Below are positions 46,745 through 57,149 of a stretch of 64,000 bases of DNA, piece by piece. Below the pieces are notes generated by a model. That model had not been told where the DNA came from and made no database searches. It worked only from the letters and a program-made list of their open reading frames with translations. Made by a program: the position numbers and the translations under genes. Within the stretch, counting starts at the first letter, position 1. Each line of letters begins with the position of its first letter. Source of the DNA: Termitomyces sp. T153 (lineage: Eukaryota > Basidiomycota > Agaricomycetes > Agaricales > Lyophyllaceae); assembly GCA_018296165.2 (NCBI GenBank), contig JACKQL020000155.1, positions 24,067 to 88,066 on the forward strand. The letters run 5' to 3'.

Positions 46745-49700
46745 TCAAAGAACAACCAAATCCCCAGTACACGAATGACACCAGAAAACATGCGAATCGT
46801 CCATGAACTGTGGTCTATGTCCTACATATCCCACACGTGAACCAGTCCGCGAGTGTATATGCGAATGAGGGGAGCCAGCACGCGACCCTCCAACAGATTG
46901 TACAGGTGAAAGGGCCCGTACTGAGGAGGCGCGTGAGACGGGCTGTGAGACAGTCACCTCCACCTCACTATCAATACGCGCCTTAAGCATGCTCAAACTG
47001 ACAAGGCGCTTGTGACGCGTTTCTGCAGACATGTTTTGATCGAAGATCGAGCGAGCAAGGGACGATGGATGTCCTGCGGAGCTCATCGGCCGATTTGAGC
47101 CGAATGACGAGCGCCGTAGGTCTGAGTTGCGGCTGCCTGGGCGCAAGCCGCTTCGAGCAGGAGAGTAAGAGCGTGGACCGAGGCGAGATAAGGGCCGAGA
47201 ACGAGCAAGTTGGTTCTCGAGAGTGTTGATTTGCTTTTGGAGAGAGTGAGCGTGAGCATTTGCGTCGAATACAGAGTTTTCAAGGGCGCGGATTTGAGAA
47301 TGAGCAGCAGATAGTTCGAGAGCATGTTGTTGACGAATAGAATCAATAAGCTCTTCATCAAACGACTGTTGACCGTTCTCCCGTATGGGAGAAGTAACTG
47401 TTTGACGTAAATGAAGAACCTCCTCTTCTCGAGCATTTAGGTCAGCCCGAAGAGCTTCAATCTCTTTCCGCGCAATTCCTAGGAAGTCCTGGCTCTCATT
47501 CTATGGTTTCAGTGATGTAAGTTATATAGAGTGACATGATCAAATGACAAGCAGACATACTTGAGCACTGTGAGCGACGTCCAACTTTTTCCGCAGAGTA
47601 AGTATCTCTTCTGCCTGAGCATTCGACGTCAAAACGAGCGTTTCAAGCTCCTCGATGCGATGCGCTGTCTCTTGATGATGTATGGAACGTTCTGCTTCAA
47701 GGTTCCGCAAACTGGTATTCGTTTCGTTCAAGTTTTCTTGGAGTTCGGCGTACGCCTGTTGCAATTCAGATGAATCAGACATAACCAAGGCTTTTTCTCG
47801 TTCATGCTGTGCTGCAAGTTCTTCCAATTGTTTCGCTAATTGCTCCTTCTCGTTTGTCGCCGTTTTGAGGGTTTCTGCGAGGAGAGACCCAGTTTCGGCA
47901 TTATTCCGAAGCTCTACTTGCATAGAACTGATGGTTTCAGTCAGCTCCAATTTTTCGGCAGTTAGTTCCACAATTTTGGGACGCATTTCGTCCAAAGAAC
48001 GCATGAGAACGGTACCCTCCCCCTGAAGATCTTTCTGTATTGTTTCTGCATCTTCAGCACGACGGATGGCAGACTTGAGTTGATTCTGTGTTGTCTGGAG
48101 TTGGCGCGAATTGGAAGCAATGGTTGCAGCGGCCGCAATCAGCTTTTCCTGGAGTTCCGCCATGGTTTTTTGCGTAGTTTGGTCCTGACTCTCGAGATTG
48201 GCTTTTTCATGGGCAAGAGTGACTTTTTCAGAGGAAACGGATGCCAACCGTTCAAGTGTCTCCTTATGTTCATCCTGCAGTTGTGAAACTTTAGTCTCCA
48301 GCTCTAAAGCCGAGTTCAGATGCTGTTGACGCTGTTCATCAATGCCGTCCCGTTCAACCTTCAAGGTGCTATGCGCCTGTGACACATTTCTTTCGGCGTA
48401 TATTACCTCATTATGATATTCTACTCACCTGTTTGAGTTTCGAGAGCTGAATCTCAAGCTCGTCGGCACGATCCTGAGTATTTTTCAAAGAGTTTTCCAG
48501 GCGTTCAACTCGGTCATCGCTTTGAATCTGTTCCTCCAGTTCGCGAACTCGGCGCTGGTGGTGTTCTACTTCTTGCATCAATTCATTCATCGACGATGTT
48601 TTTAATTGAAGTTCGCGCTCCTACAAGTTCCATACCGTATTAGCAGAAACTAGGCAGCTGTTATTTTCAACATACCGTCTCTCGATGGCGCTCGGTTAGA
48701 TCCTTCTCCTTAGACTGCAAAATGGCAATAGTCTTGGCCGATTCCTGTTGACAGGCCTTTAGATCTTCTAGTTCCGTCTGAAGCACATTCGTACGAGTGC
48801 GTTCGGCATTGAGATCATGTTCTAATATTTCCGACTCTTTGATGCAACTTAATATATCTTTCGTAATCGAAAGTCGGAGCGTCGAAGGATACTTACTGGA
48901 CTCGAAAGTTTCCAACCGCTTCACCTCAGACGTTAGCGAAGATTTCTCCGACACGAGGAAGGATATGGTTTGTCGCTCATTGCGGATTGCCTGCTCTTTC
49001 TCGACCTCGAGACTGTTGAGTTTCTCCTCGAGTTCCTCAGCTCGATGACGTTGTTCCTCAAGGCGGACTTTAATATCCTCGGACACTGCATGAAGCTGGA
49101 CATTTGTTCTGTCAACCTGATATGGAAAATACCAACTCACCTGTCTCGACATCCTGTAAGCGCTGCACCTGAGCAGACAATGATGTGCATTCCGACTGCA
49201 AGTTGGTCACCTGTCTGTCAGATTGTGTCCGTTGTTCTTCGAGGGAAGACTCGACCTCGCGGAGTTCTGGCGGTGAGGTTCCAGCAAAGTGAGTGGAGAA
49301 GCTATGACAGTAGCACTTACTTGATTCCGCCGCTCGCAGACGTTCCACTTCGGTTGAGAGCAACCCACATTTCGATCGCAAAGTTTCAACTTGTTCACTA
49401 AGCTGTGTCCGTTGTTTTTCGCGAGACGACTCTGCCTCACGAAGTTCTGAAGGGAGTATTAGGAAATTGACGAAAGGAATAGATAACCGGTACTCACTGG
49501 ATTCTGACGCTCGTAGACGATCAGCTTCAGCTTGAAGTGACGCGTTCTCAGTCTCTAGAGCACTGATCCGGTCAGAAGATAGATCCTTATAGTTCTGACT
49601 TGCAACAGTTTGTGGTGTAGCAAGGGGCGGAGAAGCAACGACAGGTGGCGAAGATTGGGTAGAAATCACAGAGGGGGATGCTATCCGCAAAGGTGGTGTG

Positions 49701-50056
49701 GAACCTCTATGTAACGCAGTTATCCAAGAGGAATCCGAATCATCCTTGGCAAACCTGACAGCGAACCAGAGGTTGAAATTACACCATTCAGACACATAGC
49801 GCACCTACACGTCACTGATGTCCCGTTTATATTCTTCCTTGGGCTCCTGAGGAGCAGGAGATAGCGTTCTGGGTTGGTTTGTAGGTGATGCTACACTAGA
49901 GGCAGTTGCAGTCTCGTTAGCCTTTTCTCGCTGGCGTTTCTTCAACTGTGTCAAATTAATTCATGAGCTCCAATTTTGTTCTTTTCGCGACAGCAACACT
50001 GAACAAACCATGGCCTTGGCCCTCGCTGCTTTAGCAGCACGGTCGGTCTCCGACAT
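46745..50056 (-). CDS. Golgin-like coiled-coil protein (GM130/Bug1-type N terminus)
   Basis: This is a long coiled-coil protein. Exon 1 (50056-50009) encodes MSETDRAAKAARAKAM and the next continues LKKRQREKA. This RAAKxARAKxxLKKRQ start resembles that of the cis-Golgi golgin GM130 and its fungal counterparts. A Ser/Pro-rich linker follows. Then come heptad-rich exons with no prolines, such as LETENASLQAEADRL, EELEEKLNSLEVEKEQ, ETKVSQLQDEHKETLERL and KLELTETISSMQVEL. Two 126-base exons (49446-49321 and 49266-49141) code for duplicated coiled-coil units. The C-terminal exon is Ser/Arg-rich (PGSRNSDLRRSSFGSNRP). The expected role is vesicle tethering at the Golgi, but this rests on architecture and the N-terminal motif, since coiled coils alone are not diagnostic. 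It is divergent from LTO1 with 142 bases between starts. Confidence 0.75.
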
Positions 50057-50198
50057 ATTGAGCGGAATGTGAGGATCGACTACGTCGACGTTGTCAGGGT
50101 TGACTAATATAGTAATAACGCAAACTGCCAAGTAAATTCAAGGTGACATAGTTTCAACTCTCATCTCTCTCATTGTCAGGGACTGGTTATTCTCCGTC

Positions 50199-50836
50199 AT
50201 GGATGTAGATTTCGATCTCGAAAATTTAGTGCATCTGGAACAAACGTCCGCATACGCTCTGACGACCCCACTCGTGCTTTTCATCTAAGACCTTCCTCTT
50301 CAGATTCTACGAAACAGGCTACGAAGACGGCTTCGCGCACGGTAAGATCCATGGCCTCATTGAGGGGCGAGCGCTCGGGCGCGCGAAGGGGTTCGAGACG
50401 TGGGAAGAGCTTGGGTTTTATGAAGGGTTTGCGCTGATGTGGAAGGCGATATACGAGAAACAGGGTCGGGCCGGCGAGTATGTTCTGCTTCTACCCAGTA
50501 ACTGTGATACATAGCTCAACTTTCATTAGTCGCGCGACGAACCATACTCAGCGATTGCTTCACCTGATTTCTCAGTTCCCAAGAAACAACCCATCTGAGA
50601 TGGATGACACGGATTTCCCGAAGCTCTTTCGTCAGATTCGCTCGCGATATAAAGCGCTCTGCTCGACGCTTGGTGTACGACCAAGTCTGCGGTACTCTGA
50701 TAGATCGCAAGAGCGTGATGCGACTGCGGATGCGACGGTTTTCGAGCCCATGGATGATGGTTTGGAAAAAGCTTCAGTATGGAAAGTCGACAAGGGGGCT
50801 TCGAGAGCAGTGAATGATCATGCATTCGATTTCTGA
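50199..50836 (+). CDS. LTO1: LTO1 (ORAOV1 homologue), iron-sulfur targeting factor for ABCE1
   Basis: Three exons join in phase: 50199-50245, 50304-50477 and 50530-50836 (175 residues). The second exon holds the deca-GX3 motif typical of the Yae1/Lto1 family: YETGYEDGFAHGKIHG, then EGRALGRAKGF and LGFYEGFALMWKAIY, with glycines every fourth residue. LTO1 works with Yae1 to recruit the cytosolic iron-sulfur assembly machinery to the ribosome-recycling ATPase Rli1/ABCE1. The C-terminal exon has HTQRLLHLISQFPRNNP and DFPKLFRQIRSRYKALCSTLG, typical of the family. The C terminus ends in Phe-Asp-Phe here, not the Trp that usually serves as the targeting signal. The first intron uses a GTCCGC donor, atypical but supported by phase and by the restored motif. 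Confidence 0.88.
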
Positions 50837-51258
50837 AGGTTTCAAGAGATCGGAGGATAATCTGCCCATATGTCAGTGCCGTGTATGAGAGATATTCTGT
50901 CGCCGAAGTACGTCGTCTTTTTTACTCTCGATCATGTTGAATAAGTTATAGCTGACAGGTGGAGGGAATATAGAAGGAAGTGTAAGTACCCAGATAACCA
51001 ATAGAAACATTTGTATAGTAGTCAGACTATCCTAGGATCCGAAAGAAAGAGAACTGGAGAAAACATCGGAGTGCGAGTATGGTACAACGACCGACGAGGG
51101 AAATGGTAAGATACAGCACGGGATACAGCCTCTCGGAAGGCCGATTCAGGTTTGAAGTAATGCTAGTTTATATCTATTAATGAATGATTGTCCGTCTCGG
51201 CGAAATCGAGAATAAGTGAATGATGAGAGATGACAAAGAAAACAAGTATGGGGTCGAA
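50837..51258. other. Intergenic, convergent 3' ends
   Basis: About 420 bases between the LTO1 stop and the stop of the next minus-strand gene. No gene or repeat is visible. Confidence 0.45.
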
Positions 51259-53349
51259 TTACTGCTGGAATTGCGGCGGATAGGCGGATTCAGACAAAGG
51301 TCGCATTGGTGGCACAGCTGGCGGACGATATGGGGATGCATATGTTACAGGTGCATATGGCGAAGGTGGATATGAGACTGGAGCTGGTGGAGGTAGTGGG
51401 CTCGGCCCGTGTGCAAGGTTTGTAAAGGACCCAATGGACCCACCGAGGGATACAGGCATCCTATATCCTTGGACCGCTGGAGGCATCACAGGAGGAAGGT
51501 AGCGGGGTTCGGATCTGGAACGTTCAATTACGAGGAAGTGAGGAGGTGGCGGGATGACTGGGGAGTTATCCAGATCTTCCTCTTCTTCGGAAGACTCTTC
51601 GCCATCTGATCGTGTTCGATAGGCGAACGGGCGGCCACCGACCTCACGAGCAAGAGGACCATCCCAGAGGGACACGCGGCTAGTGGTTCGAGGTGTTGAT
51701 CTTGAATTTTGACGCTCTAGCCTATGGATTGAGCATGTTGGCGTTAAGAAAAGCGGAAAAGGCATGTAGTGACATACCCATGCCATGTTCGGGCTTCTTT
51801 CTCGATCCTCCCGTCAAGCAGGACCATAAGAAATTCAGGTATTTCCTTGACTTTAGGCTTCTTTCGGTGGCTTCCCTTAGAAACGGTGCTAGCTACAGAG
51901 GACCGCGTTGAGTCTTTGGAACGCGATGACCTGGATAGAATGTTTGTGATTACAAAGGCAAGGTCAAGTCGCTCAAACAAATTCACCATGTGCTGCTATT
52001 ACTTCTCGTGATGCCCTCAGGCATCAGGAGCTTCTCGGCCGGAGATGGCGTAGAAAATGGTGTAGGAGTAGGGAAATCTGATCATCAATATCAGACGGAC
52101 GGACTTCAGAAGCATAGACAACTTCCTCACAATTGGGTTTATTCTGGTTGGTGAAGGCGCTTGTGGGCGGGTGCGAAGCCTTCGTGGGGGTTGCGGGAGA
52201 GGTTATAGGTGATGGGGATATACTTCAAAGAAAATTAGAAGACAGTGAAAGAGGAATAGACGCAATGCATACGTGGAGAGCCTATCGTCAGGATTCGTGA
52301 CCCTCAAAGGAACTACAGTAAACGTATGTCAGACAGTGAAGCCGAGATTCATGGATTAAGATTTTACTTCGATGTCCATTGGGAACATTCCTGATGAAAT
52401 TGAGATACGGGAGGGACATGACACTGTCTGTGGCCGACCTGCAGAATGACATTAGAGATGTATGTAATATAGATTGCATTAGAACATACGCTGGAGTTGA
52501 GCTTTTCATGTCGACCTTCATCTCTGGAAGAGGGGGAGCGATGCTGGGAGGATGCGCTTTCGCAGTCATCGGTTCTTGTACGATCGATGGTTCTTGTAGC
52601 TCATCTGCTTTCTTCTCGGGTTCCACGATGATTGTTTCGGCGACGCCATGAAAATTTGCTCTCCTGAATTCACTGTCCAAAGCCCTTGCAGTCTTGCGAA
52701 ATTGAGAATGAAAGTACTTCAGTTGTTTTGCCTCTGCAGCATTGCGAGCGCCCTGCATCGTCTAGAAAGTTAAACAAAGTATCATCGAACAAAATGAGCG
52801 TACCTCTGTCCTAGGCCATGTTGCGTAGTAATCGATAGATTGCCTTCCCGCGTCTTCCACAGCCACAGCGAAAACAACGCAGGGTCGGTCCAACCCTTCT
52901 GCAACACCCTCCATTTCAGCTAGGATCTCCACAACGTTTCTCCATCTGCAGAATCATACTAAGAGTTTGTACTGTATCAGAGAGATGATTATGACATACC
53001 CAAGGAACTTCTTGTAAAACGTAACGGCTTCCGGACCCGTGATGATCTTCAACTTCTTGCCATGCTGCTTAAAAAAATCCGAGGGGTCACGCGCAGACAT
53101 CTCAAGCAAGAATTCTGGTGAGCAGCGCGAGCGGCGAGTGCGATCTCCCAGCATCACCGGCAAGGTTTCTGCAGGAAAGTCGGGACGTGGTAAACCCGTT
53201 TTTGTAGCCGGCTCAAGATGGAGAGCCGCGGTCTTCACTGCAAGCTTTTCTATGCCATCTGGAGTACGGGGCCGCTGTTCCGAGCGAGTTCTGTCATGCT
53301 TCGTCGACTTGGATCTCGTGGAGGTATGTGATACAGCAACTGAGGTCAT
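51259..53349 (-). CDS. Hypothetical fungal protein, disordered, multi-exon
   Basis: No family is recognised. The first exon starts at the ATG at 53349 (MTSVAVSHTSTRSKS) and contains PEFLLEMSARDPSDFFKQ and LKIITGPEAVTFYKKFLG, followed by RNVVEILAEMEGVAEGL and CVVFAVAVEDAGRQSIDYYATWPRTE. A helical exon follows (GARNAAEAKQLKYFHSQFRKTARALDSEFR), then Pro/Ser/Thr-rich exons (SPSPITSPATPTKASHPP). A final exon (RQNSRSTPRTTSRVSLWDGPL to YPPQFQQ) carries an acidic stretch (SEEEEDLDN) and a Pro/Tyr-rich tail. Exon joins between 52000 and 52500 are ambiguous, so the middle of the model may be wrong. The conserved-looking N-terminal third suggests a real folded domain. Confidence 0.55.
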
Positions 53350-53888
53350 AGGGTTTACTCCGCACCGTGGAGTATGTAGGCTGGGAATAGACGCCGAGCT
53401 CGCTGGTGCCCGATGAAGTTGGATCAATATTGCCTCAAGGTGTCAGTGAGGCAGCTGTGGTTTGGGTGAAAGGTGGAGATGCCCCGCCACTCTAATGGTT
53501 TCGGGTAGCTCTTTTAGCACACTGATGACACCGGCGGTCTCTTTCCAAAAGGATATATCCGACAGACACTGCCGAGTCTAAGGATGCCACCAACCGATCT
53601 TTTGTTTCATCGTCAAGGTTGACATCTGATGATAGGGAATAATCAGACAATCAGACCAGTTGGTCTGTGTAGATAATCGTAAATGAGGTGTAAGTAGTTG
53701 GTCGTAGGGTATGGAAGTAACAATCGTGGGCATGAGCATAACAAAAGGTTGAGGCGTTCCATAGCAAATTGCCGTGGAAGGATTACCGCCCGCGTATGCG
53801 TGCATACTATAAAGCGTTGGAACAACGATGGAATGGGTATACCAAAGAGAACGAAATGCAGTTGAGTCCAAAATGAAGCGTTTCCTGG
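53350..53888. other. Intergenic, with an open frame of doubtful meaning
   Basis: This lies upstream of the orphan gene and downstream of WHI2. A minus-strand frame from 53883 to 53578 stays open but is best read as the 3' flank of WHI2. Confidence 0.4.
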
Positions 53889-55094
53889 TTATACCTGAAT
53901 CTTGTGAGTCAGACGACACGTATATCGTGATACGACGACGAATCTTACCAAACTTAATTCCAATGTCCAAACACGGCGAGCCCAAAGTTTGATTGTCTTC
54001 ATTGACGAGTTGCTGGTAGCTGGTAGTTCAACATCAATTCCGTCCCACCAACATTTCCGCTATTTGAACATGAGCAAAGATATTTCAGGGGGTCTGGTCA
54101 AAGGGAACGCGACTCACAGCAGGTTTTCTCCAGAACAAAAGTAACTTTTGCGCGGTAGCCATCTGAGGATAGTCAACTTCTACAGGTTTCTCTCCATTTG
54201 GGTGATGCATAATCCCGGTTTTAAGCAACACCAGCGCAATAGAAGATATACAGCATCGTGAGGGCTCTAGGGCACGGAATCCCCATTCATCATCGCGGTC
54301 AAACCCACTATACCATTATTCGGTCAGTAGGCAAACCAGGAAATTGGTATCGTACCTCATGCACAACATATCTATAAGATGTTGCTCTGCAACATTGTTC
54401 TCCTTATTAACGTTCCGCTGGAGAGCCGTGAATATATTTCGCTTCTCTATGAGATAGTCTCCTGATCGCCTTTTGATATCGAGGAGTGTATCGTTTGCGA
54501 TTCCGTTTTGATCTGTAGCAGCGTCGCCATCCTTCAAGGGTATCGAGAAATATTCCAGCTCTTCCCGTAGGACAATGATAGCTTGTTTAGAAAGCAAAGG
54601 GTTTTGTGAAGCAGCTGGGCCGAAATCATTCGGGGGCCCGTCGAGTAGATGTTGTTGGGCAGCAAATAGACCCGGAGATGTAGCAGTGCCATAGAAAGCT
54701 TCTGAGGCATCTCTAAAGAAATTAAGGACAAATTGAAAGCAATCCGGGTCGAACTAGAACAAAATAGTCGTTCATGAGATGTTCTACATTTTACCCGATA
54801 TTTCAGCGTGCAACAGAGACTCACGTCAACACCATATACCTCCTCGTCTTCTTCATTTTCTCCACCATCAGACAAAGCAACACTCTGGCGGCTCAAAACA
54901 AGTCCATTCGGAAATAGGCATAGAAGAACGGACTCGGGCAGATTCATAATCGTTTCCCGGTCTACCTCGAAGCGCCTGCCACGCAGGTCCAAGAATAGTC
55001 TGGTTAAGAGCTGCGGTTGTAGATTGGTGTGGGCAGGCAATGGATGCTGCGACACTTGCGTAATTGGTGAATTAGATATGTTGAGTGTGGCCAT
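53889..55094 (-). CDS. WHI2: WHI2-like BTB/POZ protein (phosphatase activator, stress response)
   Basis: Yeast Whi2 is a BTB-fold protein that partners the Psr phosphatases in the general stress response and restrains TORC1. The first exon carries TRLFLDLRGRRFEVDRETIMNLPESVLLCLFPNGL, a clear T1/BTB-like signature of this family, followed by an acidic insert (GGENEEDEEVYGVD). Next comes FDPDCFQFVLNFFRDAS, then IVLREELEYFSIP, LDIKRRSGDYLIEKRNIFTALQ and ENNVAEQHLIDMLCMSGFD. The last recognised block is KLLLFWRKPARKCWWDGIDVEL ... KLWARRVWTLELSLV, where family members usually end. I place the stop just after it (53889-53891), reading straight on. An alternative uses a splice at a GTAAGA and extends about 100 residues to 53578; that extension looks non-conserved. 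Confidence 0.82.
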
Positions 55095-55887
55095 TTCGAG
55101 GTGACCGTTTCGAAGGAGCGTGGAGGACTCGTGGCTACTAAACCAAACACATCATAACGTGCCTTCTCCTTCAACCAATAATTTCAATGAATGCACGGTC
55201 TTGGCCCCTTGATGTCCGACTTCCAAGTTTAAAGAAACGAATAAACCGGACTGTACTTGTCCATCGCCATATTTCGGTTTCGAGTGCTACACATTTGGTA
55301 GAACTTACACTGATATAGCTGTTGAAAATGTCGGAAGGCTCTAAGACATACATTTCAGAAGGCTCGTGGTTCAAGTTGTCAGGCAGCTTCGCTATCTCAA
55401 ATCTCGATGTATGCTGAGTATGATACCAAATCTCGATGAACGATATATCGCCGTCACCATCGCTGTCACATCACCATATAATCAAAATAAAAGCGCACAA
55501 CATCCAAACCATATATCTTTGTTGAATCATTCACATCTTCTTACGTCTCATAATGAATAGTTCCAAAGTTGAAAATAAAATAGAATTGCTAGTATATAGG
55601 AAAACCAGGAAAGATATCAAAATCAGAAAACAGTATACACAGTAATGGTAGCGAGAGTGGAAACCATGGGCTATGTGACAGGTCTGAGGTGCTACAAAAC
55701 GGTAAGGACTGACTCGAGACGTCCACATCCAGGGTGGTTCGCAAGTGAGTAGTAGCATTGTCAGAAGAGGTAACAGATGAGCCTAGCGATAATTAGCAAA
55801 TACTTTCTGTCCAAGGACGCGTAGGCTCGGTTAAAAGGATAAGGTATATATAAGAAAACGTTGATACTGTGTTCCGCGATGAAAAAA
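55095..55887. other. Intergenic between WHI2 and the G-beta gene
   Basis: About 790 bases, AT-rich in the middle, without a supportable gene. It contains the WHI2 promoter and the G-beta 3' flank. Confidence 0.45.
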
Positions 55888-57149
55888 TCAAGCCCAAACC
55901 TGATCGATTCATTGGATCTTCAGTCACATCATGGAAAATGCTCAAAACAGCAGAACTTACCCTGAGTGTGCTATCCCAACTACCTGTGCAAAGAGCCATG
56001 CCATCTGCACTAACACCCAAGCAGCTGACTCTGTTTTCGTGACCAGTGAGAACACCAACACGCTCTCCTTTCAAAGTATCCCAGACGTTGCAGGTCCAAT
56101 CATCGTAGCCACCAAATAAGATACGGCCAGAGATGGAAAATGCAACGGATGTGATACCGCAGAGAATGTTGTCATGTGTATATGAGTTCAATTCGCGGTC
56201 GGCGCGTATATCAAACAAGCGACAAGATGCATCATCGGAGCCTGTCGCAAAGGCGTCGCCGTTGGGGAAGAACCTGGAAGTAGATAAGAAATCTTGGCAG
56301 GTAACCAAGTCACATGACATACTGCACTGCGTTAATGTCAGATTCGTGGCCAGCGAAAGTCTGAGTTGCACGGCCAGTTCGAATATCCCAGAGCTTCGCT
56401 GTTGCATCGCAAGCGCCGGAAACAAAAACATTTTGGTTGGGACCAAGCGACAAGCTGTTGAACGAGTGAGTTGACTAGAGACTAATATACTCTATGACAC
56501 ACCTCATCACATCACCAGTATGGTCGTTAAATTCAACCACTCTAACCCCAGCTTCGATATCCCAAAGCATACACGTCATGTCGCCTGAACTCGTCACGAT
56601 TTGCCGGTCGGTGAGGAAGCGGCAGCACGATAGATAACCGGAGTGTGCGCTCAATTCACGAGCACCCCTGGCGCTTGTACCATCCTTGTTATTCAAGTTG
56701 TAGATAGAGCAGATATTGTCGAGACCACCACAGGCAACGAAGTTGCCGGACGGTGAATAAGCACATGTCATGACCCAACTGGATCGAAGGGGAATGGCAT
56801 GGACTTTGTTGGTAGTATAGGCATCCCAGACGATGAGTTTACCGTCCTGTGAGGCAGAAACTAAGTGCCTTCTGTCTGTTGCCCAGTGCATAGCGTAAAT
56901 CTTGGCGAGATGACCACGAAGAGCGCGCCGTGGTCGCATAACAACACGGGGAAGGGCATCAACCTCAGCAGCCATTGCTCTCACTAATTAATGACTCTCA
57001 TCAAAGTTGATAGCTGTGGTATTACAAGTGGACTTACAGCTTGTATCCGCTGACGACTCCTTCTTCGCGCGGATTTTTTCCTTCAGACTCTCTGCCTCTC
57101 TACGAGCAGCTGCAATCCGCTCTTGGATATCACCTTGGTTTTGAGACAT
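55888..57149 (-). CDS. GPB1: Heterotrimeric G-protein beta subunit
   Basis: This is a seven-bladed WD40 propeller that pairs with a gamma subunit in pheromone and nutrient signalling. Five exons join in phase: 57149-57038, 56983-56503, 56454-56323, 56273-55961 and 55899-55888, giving exactly 349 residues, the family's usual length. The N-terminal coiled coil ([23 protein letters not shown]) contacts the gamma subunit. WD repeats follow: [36 protein letters not shown] blade 2, [64 protein letters not shown], and [27 protein letters not shown]. The last exon is only 12 bases and codes Val-Trp-Ala-stop; without it the propeller lacks its final tryptophan. Codon phase and length make this model firm. 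Confidence 0.95.

Noticed and set aside
53578..53883. C-terminal extension of WHI2 by splicing
   Set aside because: The family normally ends at WTLELSLV, and straight reading gives a stop soon after; the extension lacks conservation signs. It remains possible.
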